NCBI RefSeq assembly: GCF_020510685.1 | Contig: NZ_CP075185.1 | Span: 4,233,001 to 4,297,000 of the forward strand | Length of the DNA: 64,000 bases | Direction of reading: 5' to 3' | Source of the DNA: Dechloromonas denitrificans | Lineage (GTDB): Bacteria > Pseudomonadota > Gammaproteobacteria > Burkholderiales > Rhodocyclaceae | Part shown: positions 24,019 through 32,502 of the stretch, piece after piece | How positions within the stretch are numbered: the stretch's first letter is position 1 | Layout: the number at the start of each line of letters is the position of its first letter | Notes under the pieces: generated by a model | Seen by the model: only the letters and a program-made list of their open reading frames with translations | The model's database searches: none | What the model was told of the DNA's origin: nothing | Position numbers and translations under genes: made by a program

Positions 24019-24771
24019 TTGAAGGACTCTCAACTAGCGCCAGAGGTGCAAGCCGTTGTCTTTGACGCGTACGGCACCCTCGCCCATATCAGAGCACGAC
24101 GCCACGCCTTCAAGAAATTGCTGCGTTATGGCCAACAACTGGGTCGAGCCCCGCAGCCGGACGACGCAGCAACCATCATGACTCATCGCGGCGGGTTATT
24201 GGAGGCCGCCCAACGCCTAGGCATTACTCTCCCTCCGCCGGTTTATCGGGAATTGGAACTGGATCTCGTGGTCGAATTGAACAGTGTGACGCTCTTCGAT
24301 GATGTCAACGCCACTTTGACTTCGCTGAAAAACCGGGGGCTGAAAATCGGCTTGTGCTCGAATCTGGCTGAGCCGTACGCGGCGCCCCTGCTACGCCGTT
24401 TGTCGGTTCCGTTCGATTGCTACGCCTGGAGCTTTTCCGTCGGAGCGATCAAGCCATCCCCGGCCATTTACGCCTATGCTCTCGAACAGCTCGATTGCCC
24501 GCCAAGACAAGTGTTGTTTGTCGGCGATACGCCCGGCGCCGATAGCGACGGCCCGCAACTGATGGGCATGCAGGCCAGGTTGATTGACCGGGACAAGGCG
24601 GAGCGCCTGAAGGATAAGGTGACTATCGCTTTACGGTGCCCCATCCGTCGTCATAGAGGGTTTAATGCTTCAACTGACTGTTTGAAGTACAAAGCCACAT
24701 GTTTTCACACAACCTCGCCGACAAGCGGCCCAAAGCAATATTCAGCGAACCAACTTAAGCACTGCGAGTGA
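24019..24771 (+). CDS. HAD-superfamily hydrolase
   Basis: 250 codons from a TTG (upstream TAA in frame; GAGGA ten bases before). HAD motifs: I 'VVFDAYGTL', II 'IGLCSNL', III 'AIKPSPAIY', IV 'VLFVGDTPGADSDG', so a haloacid-dehalogenase-like or phosphatase-type enzyme of subfamily I with a helical cap between motifs I and II. Substrate unknown. The homology-like part ends near residue 205; the last ~45 residues ('CFHTTSPTSGPKQYS') look unrelated and overlap the end of the next gene, suggesting a frameshift or altered C-terminus. Confidence 0.8.
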   Translation: MKDSQLAPEVQAVVFDAYGTLAHIRARRHAFKKLLRYGQQLGRAPQPDDAATIMTHRGGLLEAAQRLGITLPPPVYRELELDLVVELNSVTLFDDVNATLTSLKNRGLKIGLCSNLAEPYAAPLLRRLSVPFDCYAWSFSVGAIKPSPAIYAYALEQLDCPPRQVLFVGDTPGADSDGPQLMGMQARLIDRDKAERLKDKVTIALRCPIRRHRGFNASTDCLKYKATCFHTTSPTSGPKQYSANQLKHCE

Positions 24772-25074
24772 TCGAATTACCGTCGCCAGGGCTTTGGCGT
24801 GCTCGGCCGTACCATCCCAAGTCTCCGTCAAGGCAGCAATCAACTCGTCATTGGCAATCACCAGCTCTTTACTTACACCACCTTCCAGACGTTCGGCAAA
24901 GAGGCAAATTTCTTCGAACAACCTACTGCCACGCCCTATCTTTCCGCCAAGCAATCGGCTCACTTGACCTTGGCTTGCCCCAACGAAGTCAGCGATTTGA
25001 GCCTGAGAAACCCCGTGTTTCCGGCAGATGGAAGCAGCATGCATTGCCCGTGCTTGGAGGCTTTTTGTTTTCAT
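24742..25074 (-). CDS. Small XRE-type helix-turn-helix regulator
   Basis: 110 aa. Residues about 20-45 form a helix-turn-helix: 'HGVSQAQIADFVGASQGQV' then 'SRLLGGKIGRG'. The rest is helical and has no second domain. It lies 3' end to 3' end with the HAD gene and divergent from rpoH; the ~175 bases between hold three 20-bp direct repeats that are plausible operators for it. No toxin partner is adjacent, so it is an orphan regulator rather than an obvious antitoxin. Confidence 0.75.
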   Translation of the reverse strand: MKTKSLQARAMHAASICRKHGVSQAQIADFVGASQGQVSRLLGGKIGRGSRLFEEICLFAERLEGGVSKELVIANDELIAALTETWDGTAEHAKALATVIRSLAVLKLVR

Positions 25075-25124
25075 TGTTCGCTTTCAAATATGCAGCCCAT
25101 AAACGGACTGACCCTGCATAAGGG

Positions 25125-25184
25125 AGTTTTCGACTCTATTAGCGAGTTTTCGACTTTAATAGCCAGTTTTCGACTTTAATTGGT
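25125..25184. repeat. Three tandem 20-bp direct repeats (iterons)
   Basis: Units start at 25125, 25145 and 25165: AGTTTTCGACTCTATTAGCG, AGTTTTCGACTTTAATAGCC and AGTTTTCGACTTTAATTGGT. The first 11 bases are identical in all three. The spacing of 20 bp is close to two helical turns, so a protein would bind one face. They lie between the XRE-type regulator and rpoH. Confidence 0.85.
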
Positions 25185-25220
25185 GAGAACAACAATGGTC
25201 GCCAGAAACTTTTTCTCGCC

Positions 25221-25247
25221 TTAGCACTCTTAGGAACCGAGTGCTAA
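25221..25247 (+). promoter_or_regulatory. CIRCE element (HrcA operator) upstream of rpoH
   Basis: TTAGCACTC, nine bases, GAGTGCTAA: a perfect match to the CIRCE consensus. It ends 34 bases before the rpoH start codon, so it would lie in the promoter or 5' untranslated region. HrcA bound here should repress rpoH until heat shock. Confidence 0.95.
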
Positions 25248-25281
25248 AATGGAATCGAACATTGAAGGAGAAACCTACGCT

Positions 25282-26145
25282 ATGACCCATGCCTTGGCTT
25301 ATCCCATCCCCTCGGCGGTTGGAAACATTGATGCCTATATTCAGGCAGCCAATCGTTATCCGATGCTTTCCGAGGTTGAGGAATCCCGGCTGGCCCAGCG
25401 TTTCCACAATGATGGCGATGTGGAAGCGGCGCGGCAGCTTGTGCTCTCTCACCTTCGCTTGGTGATTTCGATTGCCCGCGGCTACTTGGGCTACGGTCTG
25501 CCGCATGCCGACCTGATCCAGGAAGGCAACATCGGCCTGATGAAGGCGGTCAAGCGTTTTGATCCGGCGCGCGGCGTGCGCCTGGTGTCCTTTGCCATGC
25601 ACTGGATCAAGGCCGAGATCCACGAATACATCCTGAAGAACTGGCGTCTGGTCAAAGTGGCGACCACCAAGGCCCAGCGCAAGCTGTTCTTCAACCTGCG
25701 CAGCCTGAAGAATGATTACGAAGGAGTCGATACCCTGAACGGTACGCAGGCCGGCGAAGTGGCCGCGCGCCTCGGCGTCAAGGCTTCGGAAGTGGTCGAG
25801 ATGGAAACCCGGTTGACCGGCCGCGACATGGCGCTGGAAGGCAATCCGGACGATGGCGACGAGGCTTTCGCGCCGATCGACTATCTGGCCGACTCGCGTT
25901 ACGAGCCGACCCGGATGCTTGAGAACAAGGCGCTGGCCCGTCTGCAGGACGAAGGTCTGCATGAGGCGCTGGCCGAACTCGACCCGCGCAGCCGCCGCAT
26001 CGTTGAAGCGCGCTGGCTACACGACGAGGGCGAAGGCGCCACGCTGCACGACCTGGCCGCCGAGTTCAGCGTATCAGCCGAGCGGATCCGGCAGATCGAG
26101 GTCAAGGCCCTGCAGAAGATGCGCGGCGTTCTGGCTACCGTCTGA
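25282..26145 (+). CDS. rpoH: RNA polymerase heat-shock sigma factor RpoH (sigma-32)
   Basis: 287 aa from the ATG at 25282, preceded by AAGGAG at 25265-25270; an in-frame ATG at 25249 would overlap the CIRCE element and has no ribosome site. Sigma-70 family regions: 1.2/2.1 'LSEVEESRLAQRFHNDGDV', 2.2-2.4 'HADLIQEGNIGLMKAVKRF' and 'RLVSFAMHWIKAEIHEYIL', the RpoH box 'RKLFFNLR', and region 4 'FSVSAERIRQIEVKALQKM'. Directs transcription of chaperone and protease genes after heat shock. The CIRCE operator links it to HrcA control. Confidence 0.97.
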   Translation: MTHALAYPIPSAVGNIDAYIQAANRYPMLSEVEESRLAQRFHNDGDVEAARQLVLSHLRLVISIARGYLGYGLPHADLIQEGNIGLMKAVKRFDPARGVRLVSFAMHWIKAEIHEYILKNWRLVKVATTKAQRKLFFNLRSLKNDYEGVDTLNGTQAGEVAARLGVKASEVVEMETRLTGRDMALEGNPDDGDEAFAPIDYLADSRYEPTRMLENKALARLQDEGLHEALAELDPRSRRIVEARWLHDEGEGATLHDLAAEFSVSAERIRQIEVKALQKMRGVLATV

Positions 26146-26165
26146 AGCGCCTGAGTCGAAAAGAG

Positions 26166-26191
26166 AAGAGGAGCCGCGGCTCCTCTTTTTT
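26166..26191 (+). terminator. Terminator after rpoH
   Basis: Perfect palindrome AAGAGGAGCCG/CGGCTCCTCTT at 26166-26187 running into a T tract. It lies 20 bases after the rpoH stop and abuts the end of the convergent napH. Confidence 0.85.
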
Positions 26192-27066
26192 CATTCCGGC
26201 CGGGCGGTAGACGGCGGGTTGTGGAAGCGCAGCCCGAAGGAAAAGACGTCCTTCGAGCAGACGTCGATGCAGCGCCCGCAATTGGTACAGTTCGGCGCCA
26301 GGATGACCGGCCCGACACCCTTTTCTTCGCCTTTCAGGGCCGGCCGGATGACCTGCGGCTCGGGGCACACTTCAAAGCAGTCCATGCAGTTGTTGCAGGC
26401 GGCGCGTTTCGTCGCGCTGACCCGGAGCGGACTCCAGCGGCCGAGCAGGCTGTAAAAGGCGCCGACCGGGCAGAGCCGGCCGCACCAGCCACGGCTCATC
26501 ACGAACAGGTCGAACAGGAATACGGCGAGAACCACGGTCCACGCCGCTCCGAGGCCGAAAATCAGGCCGCGATGCAGCATCGACACCGGATTGATCAGCT
26601 CCCACAGCACGACGCCGCTCAGCGCCGAGCCGAGGAAGGTCATGCCGAGTATCCAGTACCGCGTATTACGCCCGAGATGCGCGCTGCCCTTGATGCCCAG
26701 CCGGTCGCGCAACCAGCCGGCGGCATCGGTGACCATATTGACCGGGCAGACCCAGGCGCAATAGACGCGACCGCCGACCAGAAAATAGAACAGCGCGGCA
26801 ATCAGCAGGCCGACCAGCCCGAGGCTTTCCGGCAGATGGCCGGTGGCCAGCGACTGCAGGGCGACATAGGGATCGGTCAGCGGCAGAAAATCCAGCGTAT
26901 AGCTGTAATTGAGGTTGCCTTTGACCAGCCAGATGCCGGCCAGCGGACCGAGCAGGAACAGGGCGAGAATGCCGGACTGCGAAAGGCGACGCAGGATCAG
27001 CCATTGATGGGCGCGCAGCCAGCCTTTTTCGGCCACCGCCTCGGCGCCGATACGCTTGTCGCTCAT
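26191..27066 (-). CDS. napH: Quinol dehydrogenase membrane subunit NapH
   Basis: 291 aa. With NapG it passes electrons from quinol towards periplasmic nitrate reductase or a related acceptor. Four membrane segments are visible (about 30-50, 85-105, 140-160, 170-190). Two CXXXCP motifs face the cytoplasm ('CAWVCPVN', 'CGRLCPVG'), and two 4Fe-4S ferredoxin motifs follow ('[12 protein letters not shown]', '[12 protein letters not shown]'). Its ATG overlaps the napG stop by four bases. No other nap gene lies nearby, so this pair stands alone here. Confidence 0.93.
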   Translation of the reverse strand: MSDKRIGAEAVAEKGWLRAHQWLILRRLSQSGILALFLLGPLAGIWLVKGNLNYSYTLDFLPLTDPYVALQSLATGHLPESLGLVGLLIAALFYFLVGGRVYCAWVCPVNMVTDAAGWLRDRLGIKGSAHLGRNTRYWILGMTFLGSALSGVVLWELINPVSMLHRGLIFGLGAAWTVVLAVFLFDLFVMSRGWCGRLCPVGAFYSLLGRWSPLRVSATKRAACNNCMDCFEVCPEPQVIRPALKGEEKGVGPVILAPNCTNCGRCIDVCSKDVFSFGLRFHNPPSTARPE

Positions 27067-27944
27067 GGTTTGTCTCCCAGGCCCGGCGGATGGCTCGGCA
27101 TCGCCCCCGCCTCGCTGCCGGGCTGGCCGCGCATCGGCGCGGTATGGCCGCTCGCCGGGTCGTAATGACCGGGCAGGTTGGCGCCTTCCGGCAGGCGATC
27201 CGGCAGATCGAGCATCTTCGATTCATCGATCAGCGAGTGACCGGCTTTCTTCTGTTCTTCCCAGCCGACCCGGTAATGGTGGCCGAGTTCGCCCTTGGCC
27301 AGCTTGGCCGGCAGGACGCGGATGGCGGACTCTTCAAGAACGCAGGATTTCTCGCACTTGCCGCAGCCGGTGCAGTATTCGGAATGCACCGTCGGCAGGA
27401 ACAGCGCGTGCCGGCCGGTCCGCGTATTGGGCTGCAGATCGAGGGTGATGGCCTTGTCGATGACTGGGCAGACGCGGTAACAGACGTCGCAACGCAAACC
27501 GAGGAAGTTGAGGCAGGTTTCGTGATCGATCAGCACGGCGATGCCCATCTTGGCCTTGTTGATATCGGTCAGCGCATGATCGAGAGCCTTGGTCGGACAG
27601 GCCTTGATGCACGGAATGTCCTCGCACATCTCGCACGGGATATGGCGCGCATTGAAGTAGGGCGTGCCGGTCGCCACCGGCATTTCCGGCTTGGCCAGTT
27701 CGAGGGTGTTATAGGGGCAATCGCGCACGCACATGCCGCAACGGATGCAGGCCCCGAGGAAATCGTCTTCCGGCAGCGCCCCGGGCGGGCGCAGGGCCAG
27801 CGCCGGCAGGGCCTTGGACTGCTTGGCGTAGAGGCCAAGACCGAGGCCGAGCATGCCGACACCGCAAACCATCTTGGCCGAATCAAAAATGAACTGGCGC
27901 CGTGCAATGCCGGCCTTGCCGGCAGTCTTTTCTGGAGCTTTCAT
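27063..27944 (-). CDS. napG: Periplasmic ferredoxin-type protein NapG
   Basis: 293 aa, longer than usual by a Pro/Gly-rich tail of about 50 residues. A twin-arginine signal ('ARRQFIF') then a hydrophobic stretch points to Tat export as a folded iron-sulfur protein. Four 4Fe-4S clusters are predicted: '[12 protein letters not shown]', '[14 protein letters not shown]', '[17 protein letters not shown]', '[11 protein letters not shown]'. Partner of NapH. Upstream lies a half-conserved FNR-type site, consistent with induction at low oxygen, although the reductase genes must be elsewhere. Confidence 0.93.
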   Translation of the reverse strand: MKAPEKTAGKAGIARRQFIFDSAKMVCGVGMLGLGLGLYAKQSKALPALALRPPGALPEDDFLGACIRCGMCVRDCPYNTLELAKPEMPVATGTPYFNARHIPCEMCEDIPCIKACPTKALDHALTDINKAKMGIAVLIDHETCLNFLGLRCDVCYRVCPVIDKAITLDLQPNTRTGRHALFLPTVHSEYCTGCGKCEKSCVLEESAIRVLPAKLAKGELGHHYRVGWEEQKKAGHSLIDESKMLDLPDRLPEGANLPGHYDPASGHTAPMRGQPGSEAGAMPSHPPGLGDKP

Positions 27945-28062
27945 GATCGTTAGGTTGGCCGCCGGGGCGGCGGCTTTACCCCACCCTGAACACGGCCCCT
28001 GAAGCCTTCCATCCTGTGGGGAACCCGATGGCCCAATTTACTTGATCAGCGTTTGCGCATAT

Positions 28063-28076
28063 TTGGCGCAGATCAA
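28063..28076 (-). promoter_or_regulatory. Possible FNR/CRP-type site upstream of napGH
   Basis: TTGGCGCAGATCAA: one perfect ATCAA half and a TTGGC half (two mismatches to TTGAT) at the right 4-base spacing. Lies about 120 bases upstream of napG. The match may be by chance. Confidence 0.3.
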
Positions 28077-28101
28077 ACTGGCAAAAAATAACCGGAGCAG
28101 C

Positions 28102-28863
28102 TCAAAGTCCGGGCAATACGCTGCGGGCATTCTTGCCGGTTTGCGCAACAATCTGCGCCAGCGGCATGCCGCGCAGGTCGGCCAGGATTTGCGCGATACG
28201 CGGCAATTCGGCCGGCGCATTGCGCCCCCGGTTCAACCAGGCCGGCGGCATGTCCGGGGCGTCGGTTTCGAGGACGATGGACTCGAGCGGCAAGCTCGCC
28301 GCCAGCTGGCGAATGCGCGTCGATCCGCTGTAGGTCATGGCGCCGCCAAAGCCGAGCTTGAAGCCGAGGCTGATGAAGGTTTCGGCCTGCTGGCGGCTGC
28401 CGTTGAAGGCGTGGGCGATGCCGCCCGGCACGGCAATCCGGCGCAACTGTTTGAGCACCGCGTCGACCGAGCGGCGGACGTGCAGCAACACCGGCAAATT
28501 GAACTCGCGGGCCAGTTTCAGCTGTTCGACCAGGAAGAATTCCTGGCGCTGCGGATCGCTGTCGGCGACATAGAAATCCAGCCCGATTTCGCCGAGCGCC
28601 AGCGACTTTTCCTCGATTACCCAGTCGCGCAGCACGGCGAGATCGGACTCGCCGGCCTGCGTCACGAACAGCGGATGGATGCCGTAGGCCGCGACGCAGC
28701 CCGGGTAGCGGGCCGCGGCGGCTTTGACCTGGGCGAAGCCGTTGGCCGCCACCGCCGGAATCACCATCCGTTCGACGCCTGCCGCCAACGCCGCCGCATA
28801 CACCGCGTCACGATCGGCGTCGAACTCGGCCGCATCGAGATGGCAGTGGCTGTCGATCAGCAT
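28102..28863 (-). CDS. TatD-family metal-dependent hydrolase / DNase
   Basis: 253 aa from the ATG at 28863 ('MLIDSHCHLDA'). Metal-binding residues of the TatD amidohydrolase fold are visible: 'DSHCHLD', 'ALGEIGLDF' (Glu), 'LPVLLHVRRS' (His), 'GGIAHAFNGS' (His) and 'VLETDAPDM' (Asp). TatD proteins are 3'-5' exonucleases. The start overlaps the end of dadA by seven bases, so the two are co-transcribed. TatD and the paralogues YcfH/YjjV are not separated by sequence inspection. Confidence 0.93.
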   Translation of the reverse strand: MLIDSHCHLDAAEFDADRDAVYAAALAAGVERMVIPAVAANGFAQVKAAAARYPGCVAAYGIHPLFVTQAGESDLAVLRDWVIEEKSLALGEIGLDFYVADSDPQRQEFFLVEQLKLAREFNLPVLLHVRRSVDAVLKQLRRIAVPGGIAHAFNGSRQQAETFISLGFKLGFGGAMTYSGSTRIRQLAASLPLESIVLETDAPDMPPAWLNRGRNAPAELPRIAQILADLRGMPLAQIVAQTGKNARSVLPGL

Positions 28864-30110
28864 CGAATAAAGGGAAATTCCGGTTCGGCGCGGCGGCCGC
28901 TCATCAGCCGGGCCAGCGAGGCGGCCGAACCGCAGGCCATCGTCCAGCCCAGCGTGCCATGGCCAGTGTTGAGCCACAGATTGCCGTAGCGGGTGCGGCC
29001 GATGCAGGGCACGTTGGACGGCGTGGCCGGCCGCAGGCCGCACCAGAATTCCGGTTCGCCCTCGACGTCGACCCGCGGAAACAGTTCGCGGGTGCGCTCC
29101 ATCAGCGCCTGGCAGCGCACCGGGTTGAGATCGAGGTTGTAGCCGTTGAACTCGGCGGTACCGGCAATCCGCAAGCGGTTGCCGAGGCGCGAGAAAACCA
29201 GCCGGTGGGCATCGTCGGTAATGCTGACGGTCGGCGCCAGCGCCCCTTCGGCCAGCGTCAACGTCGCCGAGTAGCCCTTGGCCGGATAGACCGGCAGGCT
29301 GATGCCGAGCGGTTTGACGAGCAGCGGCGAGTAACTGCCGAGGGCGACGACATAGGCGTCGGCGGTAAGCAATTCGGGACCGCCCTCGCCGCTGACCACG
29401 ACGCCGGCGATCTGGCTGCCGCCCGGCGCGATACGGTCGACGCTGACATTGAGGCGGAAATCGACGCCCGCCGCCTGCGCCCGCTCGGCCAGCGCCCGGG
29501 TGAATTTGTGGGCATCGCCGGATTCGTCGGAACGCGTGTAGTCGCCACCGACCAGACGGTGCCTGGCGGCGCTCAGGGCCGGTTCGATTTCCAGGCATTG
29601 ATCGACGTCGACCGTATCCCGGTCGAGCCCGAACTCGCGCATCACCTTGGCCGCCCGGATCGCCGCGGCGAACTCGTCGCTGTCGGTATACAGATGCAGG
29701 ATGCCGCGTTCGAGGTGGTCGTATTCGAGGCCCAGCGACTGGCGCAAGGCCTGCAATTGCTGCCGGCTGTAGAGCGCCATGGCGACGATCGCGGCCATGT
29801 TGCGACGCGTCCGGCCGGGCAGGCATTCGGCCAGAAAGCGAAGGCCCCACGCCAGCTGGGCCGGATCGGCCCGCCAGCGCCAGAGCAGCGGCGCATCCTC
29901 GCGGCCCAGCCACTTGATGGCCTGCGGCAGGACGTGCGGATTGGCCCAGGGCTCGGCATGCGAGACCGAAATCTGGCCGCCGTTGGCGAAACTGGTTTCC
30001 TGGCCCGCCACCGCTTGCCGATCGACCACGGTGACTTGATGGCCGGCTTCCGCCAGATACCACGCACTCGTTGTGCCGATGACGCCGGCCCCCAGTACGA
30101 GAACCTTCAA
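28857..30110 (-). CDS. dadA: D-amino acid dehydrogenase small subunit
   Basis: 417 aa, full length. FAD-binding Rossmann motif at the N-terminus 'VLVLGAGVIGTTSAWYLA', then 'GQETSFANGGQISVSHAEP', the DadA signature, and the C-terminal 'LWLNTGHGTLGWTMA'. Oxidises D-amino acids (D-alanine first of all) to keto acids and feeds electrons to the respiratory chain. Follows spoT with a 4-base ATGA overlap. A DadX racemase is not adjacent. Confidence 0.95.
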   Translation of the reverse strand: MKVLVLGAGVIGTTSAWYLAEAGHQVTVVDRQAVAGQETSFANGGQISVSHAEPWANPHVLPQAIKWLGREDAPLLWRWRADPAQLAWGLRFLAECLPGRTRRNMAAIVAMALYSRQQLQALRQSLGLEYDHLERGILHLYTDSDEFAAAIRAAKVMREFGLDRDTVDVDQCLEIEPALSAARHRLVGGDYTRSDESGDAHKFTRALAERAQAAGVDFRLNVSVDRIAPGGSQIAGVVVSGEGGPELLTADAYVVALGSYSPLLVKPLGISLPVYPAKGYSATLTLAEGALAPTVSITDDAHRLVFSRLGNRLRIAGTAEFNGYNLDLNPVRCQALMERTRELFPRVDVEGEPEFWCGLRPATPSNVPCIGRTRYGNLWLNTGHGTLGWTMACGSAASLARLMSGRRAEPEFPFIRC

Positions 30111-32260
30111 ACCTCGTTCCCCCGTTCCCGAACGATGCGGGTCACTTCAGGAATATGGCGCATGCCGCGCATGACGGCCGCCAGATGATTGCGATGGGCG
30201 ACCTGGATGGTGAAGCGGAGCAAGGTGAACAGGCGCTCCGGGTCAGAATCCATCGAGACATGTTCGATATTCGAACCGGCCTCGGCAATCGCCGCCGCGA
30301 CCTGGGCCAGCACGCCGCGCGTGTTCTTGACCTCGACCTTGATGCGGATGTCGAACAGCTTGCCGTCCTCCGGCTCCCATTCGACGTCGATCCACTTCTG
30401 CGGCTCGGCCGAGCGCGATTTGCGGATGGTCGGACAGTCGTGGGTGTGAATGACCAGGCCGCTGCCCTTCTTGATCGAACCGATGATCGGATCGCCCGGG
30501 ATCGGCTGGCAGCAGCGGGCCAGCTGGATGGCCATGCCTTCGGTGCCGTGGATGGCCAGCGTCATGTTGCTCGGCATATCCGGCGACATGTCCTCGCGGG
30601 CCAGCAGGCGCCGGGCAACCAGCGACGGCAGGCGCTTGCCGAGGCCGATGTCGGTATACACCTCTTCGATCGTTTTCTGGCCGCCGGCCTTGACCATCTG
30701 ATTCCACGCATCGTCCGGGATCGAAATCGGCACCACCCCGAGCGACAGCAGTTCCTGGCGCAGCAGCCGCTCGCCGAGACGGGCCGACTCCTCGTTCTGC
30801 ATGGTGCGGAGGAAGTGGCGGATCTTGCTGCGCGCCCGTCCGGTCTTGATATAGGTCAGCCAGACCGGATTGGGGCTGGCTTGCGGCGAGGTGATGATCT
30901 CGACCAGATCGCCGTTGTGCAGTTCGGTGCGCAGCGGCGCCAGTTCCTGGTTGATGCGCGCCGCCGAGCAGTGATGACCGACGTCGGTGTGCACGGCGTA
31001 GGCGAAATCGACCACCGTCGCGCCGCGCGGCATGGCCATGATCTTGCCTTTCGGCGTGAAGACATAGACCTCGTCGGGGAAGAGGTCGATCTTGACGTTC
31101 TCGAAGAACTCGGCCGAATCGTTGCCCTGCATTTCGAGCAGCGACTGCAACCACTTGTGCGTCTTGACCTGCAGGTCGGCGCCGCTGTCTTCGCTGTCCT
31201 TGTAGAGCCAGTGCGCGGCGACGCCCTCCTGGGCGACGTGGTGCATGTCGTGCGTCCGGATCTGCACCTCGACCGGCGTGCCGTAGGGACCGATCAGCGT
31301 GGTGTGCAGCGACTGGTAGCCGTTGGCCTTGGGAATCGCGATGTAATCCTTGAACTTGCCGGGCACCGGTTTGTACAGGCTGTGCAAGGCGCCGAGCGCC
31401 AGGTAGCAGGTCGGCACGTTCTCGACGACGACGCGAAAGCCATAGATGTCGAAGACCTGGGAAAACGACAGGTGCTTGTCCCGCATCTTGCGGAAGATCG
31501 AATACAGGCTCTTCTCGCGGCCAAACACCTCGGCCTTCAAGCCGGCATGCTCGAGCTTGCCTTCGATGCCGTCGAGAATGCGGACCAGCAGCTCGTTGCG
31601 ATTGCCGCGCGCCGCTTTCAGCGCCTTGGTTAGTACCTCGGCGCGATGCGGGTGGATCAGGCGGAAGCAGGTGTCCTGCAATTCGCGGTAGAGCTTGTTC
31701 AGGCCCAGACGAAGGGCAATCGGCGCGTAGATTTCCAGCGTTTCGCGGGCGATGCGTTGGCGCTTGTCGAGACGCATCGCCGACATCGTCTGCAGATTGT
31801 GCTGACGATCGGCCAGCTTGATCAGCACGACGCGCAGATCGCGCGCCATGGCCATCAACATCTTGCGGAAATTTTCGGCCTGGGCTTCCTGGTAGGAAGC
31901 GAATTCCATCTTGTCGAGCTTGGACAGGCCATCTACCAGCTCGGCGACTTCCTTGCCGAATTTGTCGGCCAGTTCGCGCTTGGTCGTCCCGGTATCTTCG
32001 AGAACGTCGTGCAGCAAAGCGGCGGCAACGGCATCGGCATCCATCCGCCACTCGACGACGGCGCCGGCAACGGCCAGCGGATGCGTGATGTAGGCTTCGC
32101 CCGACATGCGTTTCTGATTCGCATGGGCACGTTCGGCGAAGACATACGCCGCCTTGATACGTTCTACATCGGCAGGCGCGAGATAATCGAGACTATCAAG
32201 GAAAACCCGGTAGGCGGGTTCCTCAGAAGCAGGCGGCAGAGGCGACGGCGTTGAACCCAT
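30107..32260 (-). CDS. spoT: Bifunctional (p)ppGpp synthetase/hydrolase SpoT
   Basis: 717 aa. Hydrolase HD domain: 'HANQKRMSGEAYITHPLAV', 'LLHDVLEDT', 'IKLADRQHNLQTM'. Synthetase domain: 'FDIYGFRVVV', 'KDYIAIPKANGYQSLHTT', 'VEVQIRTHDMHHVAQEG'. TGS: 'VYVFTPKGKIMAMPRGATV'. C-terminal zinc-finger-like region ('LARCCQPIPGD') and ACT domain. Intact HD residues mark a bifunctional SpoT/Rel rather than a hydrolase-dead RelA. Sits 21 bases after rpoZ, the usual gmk-rpoZ-spoT order. Confidence 0.97.
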   Translation of the reverse strand: MGSTPSPLPPASEEPAYRVFLDSLDYLAPADVERIKAAYVFAERAHANQKRMSGEAYITHPLAVAGAVVEWRMDADAVAAALLHDVLEDTGTTKRELADKFGKEVAELVDGLSKLDKMEFASYQEAQAENFRKMLMAMARDLRVVLIKLADRQHNLQTMSAMRLDKRQRIARETLEIYAPIALRLGLNKLYRELQDTCFRLIHPHRAEVLTKALKAARGNRNELLVRILDGIEGKLEHAGLKAEVFGREKSLYSIFRKMRDKHLSFSQVFDIYGFRVVVENVPTCYLALGALHSLYKPVPGKFKDYIAIPKANGYQSLHTTLIGPYGTPVEVQIRTHDMHHVAQEGVAAHWLYKDSEDSGADLQVKTHKWLQSLLEMQGNDSAEFFENVKIDLFPDEVYVFTPKGKIMAMPRGATVVDFAYAVHTDVGHHCSAARINQELAPLRTELHNGDLVEIITSPQASPNPVWLTYIKTGRARSKIRHFLRTMQNEESARLGERLLRQELLSLGVVPISIPDDAWNQMVKAGGQKTIEEVYTDIGLGKRLPSLVARRLLAREDMSPDMPSNMTLAIHGTEGMAIQLARCCQPIPGDPIIGSIKKGSGLVIHTHDCPTIRKSRSAEPQKWIDVEWEPEDGKLFDIRIKVEVKNTRGVLAQVAAAIAEAGSNIEHVSMDSDPERLFTLLRFTIQVAHRNHLAAVMRGMRHIPEVTRIVRERGNEV

Positions 32261-32281
32261 CTATCTTCACCGCCCCTACCT

Positions 32282-32488
32282 TCAGGCCTGACCGCGGTTG
32301 AGCACTTCCAGACCGACTTTGCCGATCGCCATTTCACGCAGGGCGATGACAGTCGGTTTGTCTTTCTCCGGATCGACGAACGGGGTGGCGCCGTTGGCCA
32401 GTTGACGGGCGCGGTGAGCGGCAGCCAAGGTCATCTGGAAGCGGTTGGGAATTCGTTTCATGCAATCGTCGACGGTAACGCGGGCCAT
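32282..32488 (-). CDS. rpoZ: RNA polymerase omega subunit
   Basis: 68 aa: '[19 protein letters not shown]', '[13 protein letters not shown]', '[16 protein letters not shown]'. Small subunit that helps assembly of RNA polymerase beta' and, in proteobacteria, forms part of a ppGpp-binding site, which fits its position beside spoT. Follows gmk by 14 bases. Confidence 0.96.
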   Translation of the reverse strand: MARVTVDDCMKRIPNRFQMTLAAAHRARQLANGATPFVDPEKDKPTVIALREMAIGKVGLEVLNRGQA

Positions 32489-32502
32489 GTAAAACCTCTA
32501 AA

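Noticed and set aside
28041..28076. TTGATC ... GATCAA long inverted repeat upstream of napG
   Set aside because: The spacing between the halves (more than 20 bases) does not fit FNR or CRP; only the inner TTGGCGCAGATCAA is kept, at low confidence.
28864..30063. N-terminal extension of tatD to 653 residues
   Set aside because: The extension is a shifted reading of dadA; the true start is the ATG at 28863 with the conserved DSHCHLD motif. False extensions of trmB (to 49205), rdgB (to 35589) and the DUF302 gene (to 62416) were rejected for the same reason.
28959..30188. Plus-strand frame of 409 codons over dadA
   Set aside because: Antisense shadow of dadA caused by high GC at third positions; low-complexity Arg/Gln/Ala, no motif. 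Likewise 30155-31633 over spoT, 39255-41399 over the kinase and 59246-60991 over ubiB/helicase.
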